The notes: generated by a model from the letters alone, not told the origin. Shown: positions 21,141 through 32,046, counted from the stretch's first letter. The stretch is 64,000 nucleotides of DNA from Cedecea neteri NBRC 105707 = ATCC 33855 (GCF_001571265.1 NZ_BCTL01000010.1:105478-169477); one strand, 5' to 3'. Program-made: numbers and translations.

Positions 21141-21571
21141 TACCGCCAGGCAGACTTGCCAAACGCGTAACGCCCTGCGCCGCAAAAGACAATCGCCAGC
21201 GCGCCGAGGAAAAAGTACATCAGGCTTTCAATGCCCCATGCCCCGGTTTTATCCAGCATAAAGGTTTCGCCCACGCCCACCAGCAGCCAGGCCACAATCA
21301 TGGTGAATACCAGCCCAAGCGCAGACAAACGCGTCAGGATCCCCAAAATAATCAGCAGCGGGGCAAGCACCTCGCCCAGCAGCACGCCGTAGGCCACAAA
21401 CTCCGGTATGCCCTGCGCAGCAAGCATTCCCTTAATCCCGCCCACACCGCCAAACAGCTTATGCAGGCCGTGAAACAGCATCAGCCCCCCAACCGCCAGA
21501 CGCAGTAAAAGTTTTCCCAGATCGTCTTTATTCAGCGCGCCATTCACTGCATTTAACAATTTAGTAACCAT
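21140..21571 (-). CDS. DoxX-family membrane protein
   Basis: 143-residue inner-membrane protein of the DoxX family (which also includes E. coli YphA). Four hydrophobic helices are apparent. Family hallmarks are LLLRLAVGGLMLFHGLHKLFGG in the first helix region, then GVLLGEVLAPLLIILG and a small C-terminal helix. Function is unknown; some DoxX proteins link to thiol-oxidative stress. The start MVTKLLNAV is chosen because the upstream in-frame extension is not hydrophobic and lacks homology. E. coli has no gene here, and the neighbours hcr and poxB are otherwise adjacent. Confidence 0.85.
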   Translation of the reverse strand: MVTKLLNAVNGALNKDDLGKLLLRLAVGGLMLFHGLHKLFGGVGGIKGMLAAQGIPEFVAYGVLLGEVLAPLLIILGILTRLSALGLVFTMIVAWLLVGVGETFMLDKTGAWGIESLMYFFLGALAIVFCGAGRYAFGKSAWR

Positions 21572-21721
21572 ATGAATTGCCACCCTTTTAAAATGATAAC
21601 GAGAATAATTTACGCTTAATATTCGGTAACAAATAGCCCCAATTTTAGGGAGGCCTTTACCTGCTCTTACGTGGAATTGAACTAAGCTTGTAAGCGCTAT
21701 CACACTGGACAAGGAAAACCG

Positions 21722-23443
21722 ATGAAACAATCCGTAGCGGCCTGGCTGGCCAAAACCCTTGAGAGCGCGGGCGTGAAACGTATCTGGGGCGTCACCGGTG
21801 ATTCACTGAACGGCCTCAGCGACAGCCTCAACCGAATGGGTACCATCAAGTGGATGCCAACCCGCCATGAAGAAGTCGCCGCTTTCGCCGCTGGCGCAGA
21901 AGCGCACCTTACCGGAGAGCTTGCGGTCTGTGCGGGCTCATGCGGGCCAGGCAACCTGCACCTGATTAACGGCCTGTACGATTGCCACCGCAACCACGTC
22001 CCTGTTCTCGCCATTGCCGCCCACATTCCTTCAAGCGAAATCGGCAGCGGTTATTTCCAGGAAACCCATCCCGAAGAGCTGTTCCGCGAGTGCAGCCACT
22101 ACTGCGAGCTGGTCTCTAACCCGGAACAAATCCCGCAGGTGCTGGCGATCGCCATGCGTAAAGCCATCCTGAACCGGGGCGTTTCGGTCGTTGTACTGCC
22201 GGGCGACGTGGCGCTTAAGCCTGCGCCAGAAAACGCGACCACTCACTGGTATCCGGCCCCCCAGCCCGTCGTGGTGCCGCATCATGACGAACTGAAAAAA
22301 CTCGCCCAACTGCTGCGCTATAACGACAACATCGCCCTGATGTGCGGCAGCGGCTGTGCCGGCGCCCACGATGAAGTGGTTCAGCTGGCGGCCACGCTGA
22401 AAGCGCCTGTGGTTCACGCTCTGCGCGGTAAGGAACACGTCGAGTACGACAACCCTTACGACGTGGGCATGACCGGATTAATCGGCTTCTCATCCGGCTT
22501 CCACACCATGATGAACGCCGACACGCTGATCCTGCTCGGCACCCAGTTCCCTTACCGCGCGTTCTACCCGACGGATGCAAAAATTATCCAGATAGATATC
22601 AACCCAGGCAGCATCGGCGCGCACAGCAAGGTCGACATGGCGCTAATTGGCGATATCAAAGCCACGCTGGCCGCCCTGCTGCCGATGCTGGAAGAGAAAA
22701 CCGATCGCAGCTTCCTCGATAAAGCGCTCGAGAATTACCGCAAAGCACGTGAGGATCTGGACGATCTGGCAAAAGCCACCGAAGGCAAGCCAATCCATCC
22801 GCAATATTTGGCGCAGCAAATCAGCCATTACGCCTCAGATGACGCTATTTTTACCTGTGACGTTGGCACGCCGACCGTTTGGGCCGCACGCTACCTGAAA
22901 ATGAACGGCAAGCGCCGCCTGCTGGGCTCGTTTAACCACGGTTCGATGGCCAATGCTATGCCGCAGGCACTGGGCGCTAAAGCCACCGCGCCCGATCGCC
23001 AGGTAGTCGCCATGTGCGGCGACGGCGGCTTCAGCATGCTGATGGGTGATTTCCTGTCCGTCGCGCAAATGCAGCTGCCGATTAAAATAGTGGTCTTCAA
23101 CAACAGCGTGCTGGGGTTTGTGGCGATGGAGATGAAAGCCGGGGGCTACCTCACCGACGGCACCGAACTGCACGACACCAACTTCGCCCGTATCGCCGAA
23201 GCCTGCGGCATTACCGGCATTCGGGTTGAAAAACCCGAAGAGCTGAACGGCGCGCTGGAACGGGCCTTCAGCATCGATGGCCCGGTATTGGTCGATGTTG
23301 TCGTCGCCAAAGACGAACTGGCGATCCCGCCGCAGATCAAGCTGGAGCAGGCTAAGGGATTCAGCCTGTATATGCTGCGCGCTATCATCAGCGGGCGCGG
23401 AGATGAAGTGATCGAGCTGGCGAAAACCAACTGGTTCCGGTAA
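21722..23443 (+). CDS. poxB: Pyruvate dehydrogenase (ubiquinone) PoxB
   Basis: Peripheral membrane flavoenzyme that decarboxylates pyruvate to acetate and CO2 and reduces ubiquinone, mainly in stationary phase. The 573 residues have the three-domain TPP-enzyme layout. The catalytic Glu is in [10 protein letters not shown] (about residue 50), the FAD-binding central domain follows, and the TPP motif [11 protein letters not shown] with NNSVLGFV lies near residue 440. The C-terminal amphipathic lipid-binding helix ([19 protein letters not shown]) is intact. Confidence 0.97.
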   Translation: MKQSVAAWLAKTLESAGVKRIWGVTGDSLNGLSDSLNRMGTIKWMPTRHEEVAAFAAGAEAHLTGELAVCAGSCGPGNLHLINGLYDCHRNHVPVLAIAAHIPSSEIGSGYFQETHPEELFRECSHYCELVSNPEQIPQVLAIAMRKAILNRGVSVVVLPGDVALKPAPENATTHWYPAPQPVVVPHHDELKKLAQLLRYNDNIALMCGSGCAGAHDEVVQLAATLKAPVVHALRGKEHVEYDNPYDVGMTGLIGFSSGFHTMMNADTLILLGTQFPYRAFYPTDAKIIQIDINPGSIGAHSKVDMALIGDIKATLAALLPMLEEKTDRSFLDKALENYRKAREDLDDLAKATEGKPIHPQYLAQQISHYASDDAIFTCDVGTPTVWAARYLKMNGKRRLLGSFNHGSMANAMPQALGAKATAPDRQVVAMCGDGGFSMLMGDFLSVAQMQLPIKIVVFNNSVLGFVAMEMKAGGYLTDGTELHDTNFARIAEACGITGIRVEKPEELNGALERAFSIDGPVLVDVVVAKDELAIPPQIKLEQAKGFSLYMLRAIISGRGDEVIELAKTNWFR

Positions 23444-23461
23444 AAAAGAAGGTTGCCTCAG

Positions 23462-23485
23462 GCGCCCGGATAACCGTCCGGGCGC
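23462..23485 (+). terminator. GC-rich hairpin between poxB and ltaE
   Basis: GCGCCCGG (23462-23469) and CCGGGCGC (23478-23485) form a perfect 8-bp stem with an 8-nt loop. No T run follows, so it may stabilise or attenuate a poxB-ltaE transcript rather than end it. Confidence 0.55.
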
Positions 23486-23508
23486 AGCCTTCCGATAAAG
23501 GACCCGTC

Positions 23509-24510
23509 ATGATCGATTTACGCAGCGATACCGTTACCCGCCCTTCCCGCGCCATGCTTGAACAAATGATGGCCGCCCCGACCGGAGATGACGTTTACGG
23601 CGACGACCCGACCGTTAACGAGCTTCAGGCATACGCAGCAAAAATCAGCGGGAAAGAAGCTGCCCTGTTTTTACCTACCGGCACTCAGGCTAACCTCGTC
23701 GCTTTGCTCAGCCACTGCGAGCGCGGCGAAGAGTACATCGTTGGCCAGGCCGCACATAACTATCTCTATGAAGCCGGTGGCGCGGCGGTACTGGGCAGTA
23801 TTCAGCCTCAACCCATTGAAGCGGATCGCGACGGCACGCTGCCGCTGGATAAAGTAGCGGCAAAAATTAAGCCGGACGACATTCACTTCGCCCGCACTAA
23901 ATTATTGAGCCTTGAGAACACCCATAACGGCAAAGTGCTGCCGCGCGAATACCTCCAGCAGGCCTGGGAATTCACCCGCAAGCACAACCTGGCGCTGCAC
24001 GTAGACGGCGCGCGTATCTTCAACGCCGTGGTTTCCTATGGCTGCCAGCTGGAAGACATTACCCGCTACTGCGACAGCTTCACCATTTGCCTGTCGAAAG
24101 GCCTGGGCACGCCTGTGGGCTCTCTGCTAGTGGGCAGTAAAGAGTACATCAAGCGCGCTGTGCGCTGGCGCAAAATGACGGGCGGCGGTATGCGCCAGGC
24201 CGGTATTCTGGCGGCGGCAGGCCTGTATGCGCTGAAAAATAACGTCGAGCGCCTGAAAGAAGACCACGACAACGCCCACTGGCTGGCAGGCGAACTGCGT
24301 GAAATCGGCGTCGATGTGATGCGTCAGGACACCAACATGGTATTTGTACGCATGACGGCGGAAGAAGCGGAAGATTTGGGGCCATACATGCGTGAGCGCG
24401 GCATCATTATCAGCGCTGGCCCGGCAACTCGCCTCGTCACCCATCTGGACGTCACCCGCAGTCAGCTGGCTGAAGTCGTCGCCCACTGGCGCAGCTTCCT
24501 GCAAAACTAA
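23509..24510 (+). CDS. ltaE: Low-specificity L-threonine aldolase LtaE
   Basis: PLP enzyme cleaving L-threonine and allo-threonine to glycine and acetaldehyde. The 333 residues are of standard length. The PLP lysine is K197 in CLSKGLGTPVGS, the position known for E. coli LtaE; HVDGARIFNA contributes the cofactor aspartate and HNYLYEAGG the stacking histidine. AAAGGA precedes the ATG. It lies 65 bp after poxB in the same direction and is followed closely by ybjT. Confidence 0.97.
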   Translation: MIDLRSDTVTRPSRAMLEQMMAAPTGDDVYGDDPTVNELQAYAAKISGKEAALFLPTGTQANLVALLSHCERGEEYIVGQAAHNYLYEAGGAAVLGSIQPQPIEADRDGTLPLDKVAAKIKPDDIHFARTKLLSLENTHNGKVLPREYLQQAWEFTRKHNLALHVDGARIFNAVVSYGCQLEDITRYCDSFTICLSKGLGTPVGSLLVGSKEYIKRAVRWRKMTGGGMRQAGILAAAGLYALKNNVERLKEDHDNAHWLAGELREIGVDVMRQDTNMVFVRMTAEEAEDLGPYMRERGIIISAGPATRLVTHLDVTRSQLAEVVAHWRSFLQN

Positions 24511-24525
24511 GGGAATTCAGGGACG

Positions 24526-25977
24526 ATGGCAGAACCTCAAAGGATAGTGGTCCTCGGTGCCAGCGGCTACATTGGCCAACATCTGGTGCCGTTACTCGTG
24601 GCGGCGGGACATCACGTCACCGCCGCCGCCCGACGCATTGACTGGCTGAAGAAACAGCCCTGGCCTGGCGTTGAGTGCCGACACGTAGATTTACACTGGC
24701 CGCACCGCCTGGGCGCCCTGCTCGAAGGTGCGGATATCGTGTACTACCTGATCCACAGCATGGGCGACGGCGATAATTTTCTGGAATTCGAACGCCAGGC
24801 GGCGCTGAATATGCGTGACGCGCTGACCGAACATCCGGTTAAGCAGGTTATTTTCCTCAGCTCTTTGCAGGCCAAAAACGGGCAAACCCATTCTAAGCAC
24901 CTGAAAGCACGGCAAATCACTGCGGATATCCTGCGTGATTCCGGTGTGCCGGTCACCGAACTGCGCGCGGGGATTATTGTTGGCGCAGGCTCAGCGGCCT
25001 TTGAGGTCATGCGTGATATGGTTTATAACCTGCCGGTGCTAACGCCGCCGCGCTGGGTGCGCTCTCGTACTTCACCGATTGCATTGGATAACCTGCTGCA
25101 TTACCTGCTCGGGCTGCTGGATCATCCGGCCACAGGGCATCGCCTGTTTGAAGCCGCCGGGCCGGAAGTCCTTAGCTATCAGCAGCAGTTTGAACGCTTT
25201 ATGGCTATCAGCGGCCGCCGTCGTCCGTTGATTCCTGTCCCTCTTCCCACCAGCTGGATTTCCGTGTGGTTTCTGAACGTTATTACCTCGGTACCGCCCG
25301 GCATTGCTAAAGCGCTGATTCAGGGACTCGAACACGATCTGCTGGCGGATGACCGCAGCCTGCGCGAACTCATCCCGCAGCACCTCATCAGCTTTGACGA
25401 CGCCGTACGCCTGACGCTGGCAAACGAACACAAGCTCGCCAACTCGCAGGACTGGGGCTATGACGCTCAGGCGTTTGCCCGCTGGCGGCCAGATTACGGC
25501 TTTTTTGCCAAACAGGCGGGCTGCACGCTGACCACCCGGGCCTCTCTCTCTTCGCTCTGGCTGGTGATCAACCAGCTCGGCGGCAAAGAAGGCTACTTTT
25601 TTGGCAACGCGCTGTGGAAAACACGCGCGCTGATGGATTTGCTGGTCGGGCATCGGCTTGCCAAAGGTCGGCCTGAAAAAGCCATGCTGGAAGTGGGCGA
25701 CACCGTCGATAGCTGGAAAGTGATTATCGCCGAGCCGGAAAAAGAGCTGACGCTGCTGTTTGGAATGAGGGCTCCGGGCCTCGGGCGGCTCTCTTTCACC
25801 CTGCAGGATGATGGCCACCAGCGTCGGCTGGACGTCAGAGCCTGGTGGCACCCTCACGGCTGCGCCGGTTTGCTCTACTGGCTGGTGATGATCCCCGCCC
25901 ATTTATTTATCTTTAAGGGAATGGCGCGGCGAATTGTTCATTTAGCGGAACAAAACTCGATCAAAAAGAGAAGTTAG
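24526..25977 (+). CDS. ybjT: SDR-family NAD(P)-binding protein YbjT
   Basis: 483-residue protein with an N-terminal Rossmann domain ([10 protein letters not shown] at about residues 11-20, followed by LIHSMGDG and [12 protein letters not shown]). A C-terminal DUF2867-type domain contains [21 protein letters not shown] and WWHPHG, with a hydrophobic stretch near the end. The substrate is unknown. It starts 15 bp after ltaE, suggesting cotranscription, and precedes ybjS. Confidence 0.93.
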   Translation: MAEPQRIVVLGASGYIGQHLVPLLVAAGHHVTAAARRIDWLKKQPWPGVECRHVDLHWPHRLGALLEGADIVYYLIHSMGDGDNFLEFERQAALNMRDALTEHPVKQVIFLSSLQAKNGQTHSKHLKARQITADILRDSGVPVTELRAGIIVGAGSAAFEVMRDMVYNLPVLTPPRWVRSRTSPIALDNLLHYLLGLLDHPATGHRLFEAAGPEVLSYQQQFERFMAISGRRRPLIPVPLPTSWISVWFLNVITSVPPGIAKALIQGLEHDLLADDRSLRELIPQHLISFDDAVRLTLANEHKLANSQDWGYDAQAFARWRPDYGFFAKQAGCTLTTRASLSSLWLVINQLGGKEGYFFGNALWKTRALMDLLVGHRLAKGRPEKAMLEVGDTVDSWKVIIAEPEKELTLLFGMRAPGLGRLSFTLQDDGHQRRLDVRAWWHPHGCAGLLYWLVMIPAHLFIFKGMARRIVHLAEQNSIKKRS

Positions 25978-26065
25978 CTCCTAATCTTTCAGTATTCCCA
26001 TTGCATGCGCTGCCATTTCACGGAAAAATGCGCAGCGTTAATCTCAAACATAACGAGTTGGTCAC

Positions 26066-27076
26066 ATGAAGGTACTGGTCACGGGCGCAACCAGCGGTTT
26101 AGGCCGAAACGCGGTCGAGTATTTACGCGCCAGGGGCGTTAGCGTCCGGGCAACCGGGCGCAACGAAGCGATGGGCAAACTACTGCAGAAAATGGGTGCC
26201 GAATTTGTCCATGCCGACCTGACCGAGCTGGTCTCTTCTCAGGCTAAAGTGATGCTCGCGGACGTCGATACGCTGTGGCATTGCTCCAGCTTCACTTCGC
26301 CGTGGGGAACCCAACAGGCTTTCGACCTCGCCAACGTCCGTGCCACCCGCCGTCTGGGCGAATGGGCCGTGGCCTGGGGCGTGCGTGACTTTATTCATAT
26401 TTCGTCGCCGTCGCTCTATTTCGACTACCACCACCACCGGAACATCAGCGAAGACTTTCGCCCGGTGCGCTTCGCCAACGAATTTGCCCGCAGCAAAGCC
26501 GCCAGCGAAGAGGTGATTCAGCTGCTGGCACAGGCCAACCCAAACACCCGTTTCACCATCCTGCGCCCACAAAGCCTGTTTGGGCCACACGACAAAGTGT
26601 TTTTCCCACGCCTGGTGCAGATGATGCGCCACTACGGCAGCGTGCTGCTGCCGCGCGGGGGCGATGCGCTGGTGGATATGACCTATCTGGAAAACGCGGT
26701 ACACGCAATGTGGCTGGCGACGCAGAAACAGAACTTACCCTCCGGCCGCGCCTACAACATCACCAATATGGAAGCGCGCCCGCTGCGGACTATCGTGCAG
26801 AAACTGATCGACGAGCTGGGCATCAAATGCCGCATTCGTTCTGTGCCATATCCGATGCTGGATATCATTGCCCGCAGCCTGGAGCACTTTGGCAATAAAT
26901 CAGCCAAAGAGCCGGTGCTCACGCACTACGGCGTCTCCAAGCTGAACTTCGACTTAACTCTGGACACCACGCGCGCAGAAACGGAGCTGGGCTACCAGCC
27001 TATCGTTACCCTTGATGAAGGCATTCACCGTACCGCGCTGTGGTTGAAAGATCACGGCACGCTGCACCGCGGCTAG
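26066..27076 (+). CDS. ybjS: NAD-dependent epimerase/dehydratase family protein YbjS
   Basis: 336-residue extended-SDR protein with the nucleotide loop [15 protein letters not shown] at about residues 6-20. Near residue 118 the catalytic area reads [10 protein letters not shown], and a later RSKAASEE segment supplies the Lys of the usual YxxxK pair. The substrate is unknown; homology to 3-beta-HSD-like epimerases is visible. The TAG stop shares the tetranucleotide CTAG with the stop of the convergent amiD, so the two genes overlap tail to tail by 4 bp. Confidence 0.92.
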   Translation: MKVLVTGATSGLGRNAVEYLRARGVSVRATGRNEAMGKLLQKMGAEFVHADLTELVSSQAKVMLADVDTLWHCSSFTSPWGTQQAFDLANVRATRRLGEWAVAWGVRDFIHISSPSLYFDYHHHRNISEDFRPVRFANEFARSKAASEEVIQLLAQANPNTRFTILRPQSLFGPHDKVFFPRLVQMMRHYGSVLLPRGGDALVDMTYLENAVHAMWLATQKQNLPSGRAYNITNMEARPLRTIVQKLIDELGIKCRIRSVPYPMLDIIARSLEHFGNKSAKEPVLTHYGVSKLNFDLTLDTTRAETELGYQPIVTLDEGIHRTALWLKDHGTLHRG

Positions 27077-27903
27077 CCCTGGCCGTATTTTTCCAGTAAT
27101 GCTTCGGCTATCGCCAGGCTTTCTGCATCCGCCTCGCCGCTGTAGTTGGCCGGGCGGAAGTGCATCTGGAAGGCGGTAATCACCCTTTTTTGCTGCGCAT
27201 CGGTCATACCCGGCAACACTTCGTAGCCATAACGGGAAAGCACATCCAGCAGCTCTGTTTTATCCACCGGTTGATAAGAGCCACGACCGTTGAGATAAAA
27301 TGCCACCCGCGCCGCATCTGGCCACGCGCCAATACCTATATCCGCAAATTGCTTCCACGGGAACAATGGCCCCGGATCAACCTTGCGTTGCGGCGCGATA
27401 TCTCCGTGAGCGACCACGTTTTGCGGCGCGATGTTATAGCGCGCAATAATCTGCTTCGCTAAATCCTCAAGCACCGCAATCTGCGGCTGGCTGAAGGGGT
27501 AGAAGCGCTGAACACCGCCCACCCGGGTGTAACCCTGGTTTTCCAGCTCAATGCCCACGGACGTGTCGTTAATTCGCGTGGCACCGCGCCAGAAGCTGAT
27601 CCCGGCATGCCAGGCCAGCTGTTCTTCCGGCACCAGTTGCCAGACAACGGGTTTCCCGCCGGACAGCGGCGGCTCGGCAGGAACAAGATAGTGGGCGCTG
27701 ACGTTACGATCGGTGAGCGTGGAAAGCGAACTTGAAAAATCATCCGCCGTGTAGTGGATCACCAGAATTTTCACTCGTGGATAAGCGGCCTGCGCCTGGT
27801 GCCTGGTGTCTACTTTATAGCTGCCCCGATCGACAATCCCTTTTGGGCCAGCGCAGCCCGCCAGCAGCAGCGCCAGGGCAAGCGCTAAGATCCTGGCTTT
27901 CAT
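27073..27903 (-). CDS. amiD: N-acetylmuramoyl-L-alanine amidase AmiD (lipoprotein)
   Basis: Outer-membrane-anchored Zn amidase that cleaves the MurNAc-L-Ala bond, including in anhydro-muropeptides. The 276 residues start with a lipoprotein signal (lipobox LAGC, Cys17). The Amidase_2 domain carries zinc ligands in [27 protein letters not shown] and the following Asp. A C-terminal peptidoglycan-binding helical domain occupies about residues 195-275. It overlaps the ybjQ end by 4 bp, indicating a ybjQ-amiD operon. Confidence 0.96.
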   Translation of the reverse strand: MKARILALALALLLAGCAGPKGIVDRGSYKVDTRHQAQAAYPRVKILVIHYTADDFSSSLSTLTDRNVSAHYLVPAEPPLSGGKPVVWQLVPEEQLAWHAGISFWRGATRINDTSVGIELENQGYTRVGGVQRFYPFSQPQIAVLEDLAKQIIARYNIAPQNVVAHGDIAPQRKVDPGPLFPWKQFADIGIGAWPDAARVAFYLNGRGSYQPVDKTELLDVLSRYGYEVLPGMTDAQQKRVITAFQMHFRPANYSGEADAESLAIAEALLEKYGQG

Positions 27904-28223
27904 TTTCGCGTTTTAACCGCTGTGCCGCTTACGCAAACCATCAGCATGCTGCCGTCTTTGCCGACGGTTTCATAGTCGATATCAATCCCGACCACGGCGT
28001 TAGCGCCCAGGCTTTCAGCCTGTTCCTGAATCTCGCGAAACGCGATGTCCCGCGCTTTACGTAATTCTTTTTCATAAGCCCCGGAACGCCCGCCGACGAT
28101 GTCGCGAACCCCGGCAAAAAAATCGCGGAAAATATTGGCGCCGAGGATAGCTTCCCCGGTCACCACGCCGCAGTATTCAGTAATGGTTTGGCCTTCCAGG
28201 CCTGGCGTCGTTGTAAACTGCAT
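27900..28223 (-). CDS. ybjQ: UPF0145 / YbjQ family protein
   Basis: 107-residue small cytoplasmic protein of the YbjQ (UPF0145, heavy-metal-binding-like fold) family. Conserved features seen: [25 protein letters not shown], the helix with ARDIAFREI, and [13 protein letters not shown]. It forms homo-oligomers in structures, but its role is unknown. It is the upstream gene of the amiD pair. Confidence 0.93.
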   Translation of the reverse strand: MQFTTTPGLEGQTITEYCGVVTGEAILGANIFRDFFAGVRDIVGGRSGAYEKELRKARDIAFREIQEQAESLGANAVVGIDIDYETVGKDGSMLMVCVSGTAVKTRK

Positions 28224-28331
28224 CTCGTTCTCCTCTCTTTGCCATCAACATGTTAGCCCGGCAATCGCCACGCGATTTTGAGCCAATACGCTATGCTAAG
28301 GTAGTCCTCCTGAGAAAATAAGGAAATAAAA

Positions 28332-28856
28332 ATGCGCAGCTCAGCTTTGGCTCTTCTCCCCTGTGCGATGGTATTGTCGGCCTGTACCACCGTCACGCCA
28401 GCCTTTAAAGACATCGGCACCCGCAGCGGCCCCTGCGTCAGCGGCGGCCCGGATGATGTTGCTCAGCAGTTCTATGATTACCGTATCGCGCACAAAGGCG
28501 AAGGCCTGAGTTCCGTTTCCGCGCTGCGCCCTTACCTAAGCGATTCCCTGTTCCAGCTTCTGCAAAAATCCAGCACTTCTCCGGTGGCGCAAAGCGCGTT
28601 TACCCGCAGCGACATCTTCTCCAGCCAGTCCGAAGGGCCGGACAAAGCCAGTGTGGCTTCGGCGTCAACTATCCCGAACACCGATGCACGAAATATTCCA
28701 CTGCGCGTCGAGCTGACCCGCGGTAGCCAGACCTGGAAAGATGAAGTCTTGATGGTGCGCGAAGGCCAGTGCTGGGCGGTGGACGATGTGCGCTATCTCG
28801 GTGCAGCGAGCCACGCGCCAACCGGCACGCTACGCCAGGCAGTTGAAGGGAAATAG
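28332..28856 (+). CDS. ybjP: Lipoprotein YbjP (DUF3828-type)
   Basis: 174-residue predicted lipoprotein. The signal peptide ends in lipobox LSAC (Cys18), followed by TTVTPAFKD. The mature part includes the conserved GPCVSGGPDDVAQQFYDYRI and the C-terminal GQCWAVDDVRYLG. In E. coli YbjP is an outer-membrane lipoprotein recently tied to TolC. AAATAAGGAAATAAA gives the ribosome-binding site. Confidence 0.92.
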   Translation: MRSSALALLPCAMVLSACTTVTPAFKDIGTRSGPCVSGGPDDVAQQFYDYRIAHKGEGLSSVSALRPYLSDSLFQLLQKSSTSPVAQSAFTRSDIFSSQSEGPDKASVASASTIPNTDARNIPLRVELTRGSQTWKDEVLMVREGQCWAVDDVRYLGAASHAPTGTLRQAVEGK

Positions 28857-29000
28857 CGGCAATTTATGCTTACGCTATGCGGGTGGAAGAAACGTAACCC
28901 CTGTAAATAGTCTGGTATATTCAGGGATCTCGGTTTTTTATACTTAGCCACCACCCGCCTCGCTATTTTGTGCTAACTTTAGGCCAGACAAGCCGTTAAT

Positions 29001-29039
29001 TATAAGTTTTAACGCACAAAGATTGCATAACTATTCTGT
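29001..29039 (+). promoter_or_regulatory. ARG boxes upstream of artP
   Basis: An 18-bp ArgR-type box at 29022-29039 (ATTGCATAACTATTCTGT) matches the ARG consensus WNTGAATWWWWATTCANW well. A weaker partner lies at 29001-29018, three bp apart, the classic spacing. In E. coli artPIQM is controlled by ArgR with arginine, so repression is expected here. Confidence 0.65.
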
Positions 29040-29083
29040 TAAAGGTACCCTTTGCGGCCTCAATTGCTATTCAACTTCAGCGC

Positions 29084-29812
29084 ATGAGTATTCAACTAGA
29101 CAGCATTAATTGCTTTTACGGTGCCCATCAGGCGCTGTTCGATATCACACTACATTGCCCGCAGGGCGAGACGCTGGTATTGCTGGGCCCGAGCGGTGCC
29201 GGCAAGAGTTCTCTGCTGCGCGTCCTTAACCTGCTCGAGATGCCGCGTTCCGGCAAGCTGAGCATTGCAGGCACAACTTTCGACTTCGCCAAAGCTCCCG
29301 GTGACAAAGCGATTCGCGATCTGCGCCAGAACGTCGGCATGGTCTTCCAGCAATACAATCTGTGGCCGCACTTAACCGTGCTGCAAAACCTGATTGAAGC
29401 GCCGTGCCGCGTGCTCGGATTAAGCAAAGATCAGGCGCGTGAACGCGCCGATAAACTGCTTGAGCGCCTGCGCCTGAAGCCCTACATGGACCGCTATCCG
29501 CTGCACCTTTCAGGCGGCCAGCAGCAGCGCGTGGCCATTGCCCGCGCGCTGATGATGGAGCCGCAGATTCTGCTGTTTGATGAGCCGACTGCCGCCCTCG
29601 ACCCGGAAATCACCGCGCAGATCGTCAGCATTATTCGCGAGCTGGCGGAAACCAACATTACTCAGGTCATCGTGACCCATGAAGTAGAAGTGGCGCGTAA
29701 AACCGCCAGCCGCGTGGTGTATATGGAAAACGGCCACATCATCGAACAAGGTGATGCCAGCTGCTTTGCTAACCCGCAAACCGATGCGTTTAAATTCTAT
29801 CTATCTCACTGA
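29084..29812 (+). CDS. artP: Arginine ABC transporter ATPase ArtP
   Basis: 242-residue ATPase of the periplasmic arginine uptake system. Walker A is GPSGAGKSS (about residues 36-44), the Q-loop is [11 protein letters not shown], the signature LSGGQQQR, Walker [14 protein letters not shown] and the switch His is in VTHE. It heads the artPIQM cluster, with the stop abutting the leader of artI, so one operon is likely. Confidence 0.97.
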   Translation: MSIQLDSINCFYGAHQALFDITLHCPQGETLVLLGPSGAGKSSLLRVLNLLEMPRSGKLSIAGTTFDFAKAPGDKAIRDLRQNVGMVFQQYNLWPHLTVLQNLIEAPCRVLGLSKDQARERADKLLERLRLKPYMDRYPLHLSGGQQQRVAIARALMMEPQILLFDEPTAALDPEITAQIVSIIRELAETNITQVIVTHEVEVARKTASRVVYMENGHIIEQGDASCFANPQTDAFKFYLSH

Positions 29813-29832
29813 TGTTGAACGGGAAAACGACA

Positions 29833-30564
29833 ATGAAAAAAGTTTTGCTGGCCACACTTTTAGCCACTCTGAGCCTTTCTGCTACCGCCGCACAGACTAT
29901 CCGTTTTGCTACCGAAGCCTCTTACCCTCCGTTTGAGTCTATCGACGCCAACAACAAGATCGTCGGCTTTGACGTTGACCTGGCTAACGCCCTGTGCAAG
30001 CAGATCGATGCCACCTGTACCTTCACCAATCAGGCGTTTGACAGCCTGATCCCAAGCCTGAAATTCCGCCGCATTGACGCGGTAATGGCTGGGATGGACA
30101 TCACCCCTGAGCGTGAAAAACAGGTACTTTTCACCAAACCTTACTATGACAACTCCGCGCTGTTTGTGGGCGTTAAGGGCAAGTACGCTGATATTGCCGC
30201 GCTGAAAGGCAAGAAAGTGGGCATCCAGAACGGCACTACCCACCAGAAATTCATCACCGATAAGCACCCAGAAATCACCACCGTGCCTTACGACAGCTAC
30301 CAGAACGCCAAGCTGGATCTGCAAAACGGTCGTATTGATGCCGTCTTCGGCGACACCGCCGTGGTGACCGAGTGGCTGAAAGCCAGCCCGGAACTGGTTG
30401 CCGTAGGTGATAAAGTGACCGACAAAGATTACTTCGGCACCGGCCTCGGCATCGCCCTGCGCCAGGGCAACACTGACCTGCAAAGCAAATTCAACGCCGC
30501 GCTGGATAAAGTGAAACAAGATGGCACCTACAAAGCCATCTACGACAAATGGTTCCAGAAGTAA
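29833..30564 (+). CDS. artI: Arginine-transport periplasmic binding protein ArtI
   Basis: 243-residue periplasmic binding protein (PBP II, polar amino-acid class). The signal peptide [20 protein letters not shown] precedes [15 protein letters not shown]. The binding-fold motifs [24 protein letters not shown] and NGTTHQKF are visible. A second Met is chosen because the first in-frame codons precede the signal peptide. It pairs with the ArtP ATPase and ArtQM permeases. Confidence 0.96.
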   Translation: MKKVLLATLLATLSLSATAAQTIRFATEASYPPFESIDANNKIVGFDVDLANALCKQIDATCTFTNQAFDSLIPSLKFRRIDAVMAGMDITPEREKQVLFTKPYYDNSALFVGVKGKYADIAALKGKKVGIQNGTTHQKFITDKHPEITTVPYDSYQNAKLDLQNGRIDAVFGDTAVVTEWLKASPELVAVGDKVTDKDYFGTGLGIALRQGNTDLQSKFNAALDKVKQDGTYKAIYDKWFQK

Positions 30565-30572
30565 TCGACTCG

Positions 30573-31289
30573 ATGAACGAATTGTTTCCATTAGCAAGCG
30601 CCGCCGGGATGACCGTCGGCCTTGCCGTTTGTGCCCTGATAGTCGGCCTTGTGCTGGCGATGATCTTTGCCGTCTGGGAGTCCGCCAAATGGCGCCCGTT
30701 GGCATGGATTGGCTCAGGGCTGGTCACGCTTTTCCGTGGCCTGCCTGAAATCCTGGTGGTGCTGTTTATCTACTTCGGCTCCTCCCAGCTGCTGCTGATG
30801 CTCTCTGACGGTTTTACTATTAACCTCGGTTTTGCCGCAATCCCGGTCAAAATGGAGATTGAGAACTTTGACGTCAGCCCGTTCCTCTGCGGCGTGATTG
30901 CCCTCTCCCTGCTCTATTCCGCCTATGCGTCGCAGACGCTGCGCGGCGCGCTGAAAGCGGTGCCGGTTGGGCAATGGGAATCAGGCCAGGCGTTGGGTTT
31001 ATCCCAAACCGCGATTTTCTTCCGGCTGGTGATGCCGCAGATGTGGCGCCACGCGCTGCCGGGTCTGGGTAACCAGTGGCTGGTGCTGCTGAAAGACACC
31101 GCTCTGGTGTCGCTTATCAGCGTGAACGATCTGATGCTGCAAACTAAAAGCATCGCCACCCGCACCCAGGAACCGTTTACCTGGTACGTGATTGCCGCAG
31201 CGATTTACCTGGTTATCACCTTGCTGAGCCAGTACATCCTGAAGCGTATCGACCTACGCGCCACGCGCTTTGAACGGAGACCTGACTGA
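30573..31289 (+). CDS. artQ: Arginine ABC transporter permease ArtQ
   Basis: 238-residue inner-membrane permease of the HisMQ/ArtQM type. About five transmembrane helices are seen. The EAA loop [20 protein letters not shown] contacts ArtP, and the C terminus reads [15 protein letters not shown]. The start MNELFPLAS matches the family. Its stop overlaps the artM ATG (TGATG). Confidence 0.96.
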   Translation: MNELFPLASAAGMTVGLAVCALIVGLVLAMIFAVWESAKWRPLAWIGSGLVTLFRGLPEILVVLFIYFGSSQLLLMLSDGFTINLGFAAIPVKMEIENFDVSPFLCGVIALSLLYSAYASQTLRGALKAVPVGQWESGQALGLSQTAIFFRLVMPQMWRHALPGLGNQWLVLLKDTALVSLISVNDLMLQTKSIATRTQEPFTWYVIAAAIYLVITLLSQYILKRIDLRATRFERRPD

Positions 31290-31957
31290 TGCTCGAGTAC
31301 TTACCGGAGCTGATGAAGGGTCTGCACACCAGCCTGACGCTCACCGCCGCTTCCATTGCCGTCGCGCTCGTGCTGTCGCTGCTGTTCACCATCGTTCTGA
31401 CGCTGAAAACGCCGGGGCTGGTGCACATTGTGCGCGCCTACATCACGCTGTTTACCGGCACGCCGCTGCTGGTGCAGATCTTCCTGATTTACTACGGCCC
31501 GGGGCAGTTCCCGTCACTTCAGCACTATCCGGTGCTGTGGCATCTGCTTTCCGAGCCGTGGCTGTGCGCATTGATTGCGCTGTCGCTCAACAGCGCCGCG
31601 TATACCACGCAGCTGTTCTACGGCGCGATCAGAGCCATTCCGGAAGGTCAGTGGCAGTCCTGCAGCGCCTTAGGGATGAGCAAGAAAGACACGCTGGCCA
31701 TCCTGTTGCCTTATGCCTTTAAACGCGCGCTCTCTTCGTACTCGAACGAAGTCGTGCTGGTGTTCAAGAGTACCTCCCTGGCCTACACCATCACGCTGAT
31801 GGAAGTGATGGGCTACGGGCAGCTGCTGTATGGCCGCACCTATGATGTCGCGGTCTTCGGCGCCGCCGGGCTGGTCTACCTCATCGTCAACGGGCTGCTT
31901 ACGCTGTTGATGCGTCTGATCGAACGCCGGGCGCTGGCCTTCGAACGCCGAAGCTAG
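31289..31957 (+). CDS. artM: Arginine ABC transporter permease ArtM
   Basis: 222-residue permease partner of ArtQ, with five transmembrane helices and the EAA loop SCSALGMSKKDTLAILLPYA. The start overlaps the artQ stop, showing translational coupling. A terminator follows the gene, separating artPIQM from the independent artJ. Confidence 0.96.
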   Translation: MLEYLPELMKGLHTSLTLTAASIAVALVLSLLFTIVLTLKTPGLVHIVRAYITLFTGTPLLVQIFLIYYGPGQFPSLQHYPVLWHLLSEPWLCALIALSLNSAAYTTQLFYGAIRAIPEGQWQSCSALGMSKKDTLAILLPYAFKRALSSYSNEVVLVFKSTSLAYTITLMEVMGYGQLLYGRTYDVAVFGAAGLVYLIVNGLLTLLMRLIERRALAFERRS

Positions 31958-31970
31958 AAAGGTCAAAAAT

Positions 31971-31998
31971 AAAAGCGGGGAAAAACCCCGCTTTTTTT
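31971..31998 (+). terminator. Terminator after artM
   Basis: AAAAGCGGGG, an A5 loop and CCCCGCTTTT followed by TTT form a textbook intrinsic terminator with a 10-bp stem. Confidence 0.92.
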
Positions 31999-32007
31999 AC
32001 ATCCCAA

Positions 32008-32046
32008 TAAATATAATTATACATTTTTATTGCATATAAATTCATG
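32008..32046 (+). promoter_or_regulatory. Tandem ARG boxes upstream of artJ
   Basis: Two 18-bp ArgR boxes at 32008-32025 and 32029-32046 are separated by 3 bp, the standard arrangement for an ArgR hexamer. The second (ATTGCATATAAATTCATG) is a strong match to the consensus. artJ is one of the most strongly ArgR-repressed genes in E. coli. Confidence 0.8.

Noticed and set aside
25072-25902. Open frame antisense to ybjT (276 codons)
   Set aside because: It mirrors the strong codon bias of ybjT, and no independent protein features are visible.
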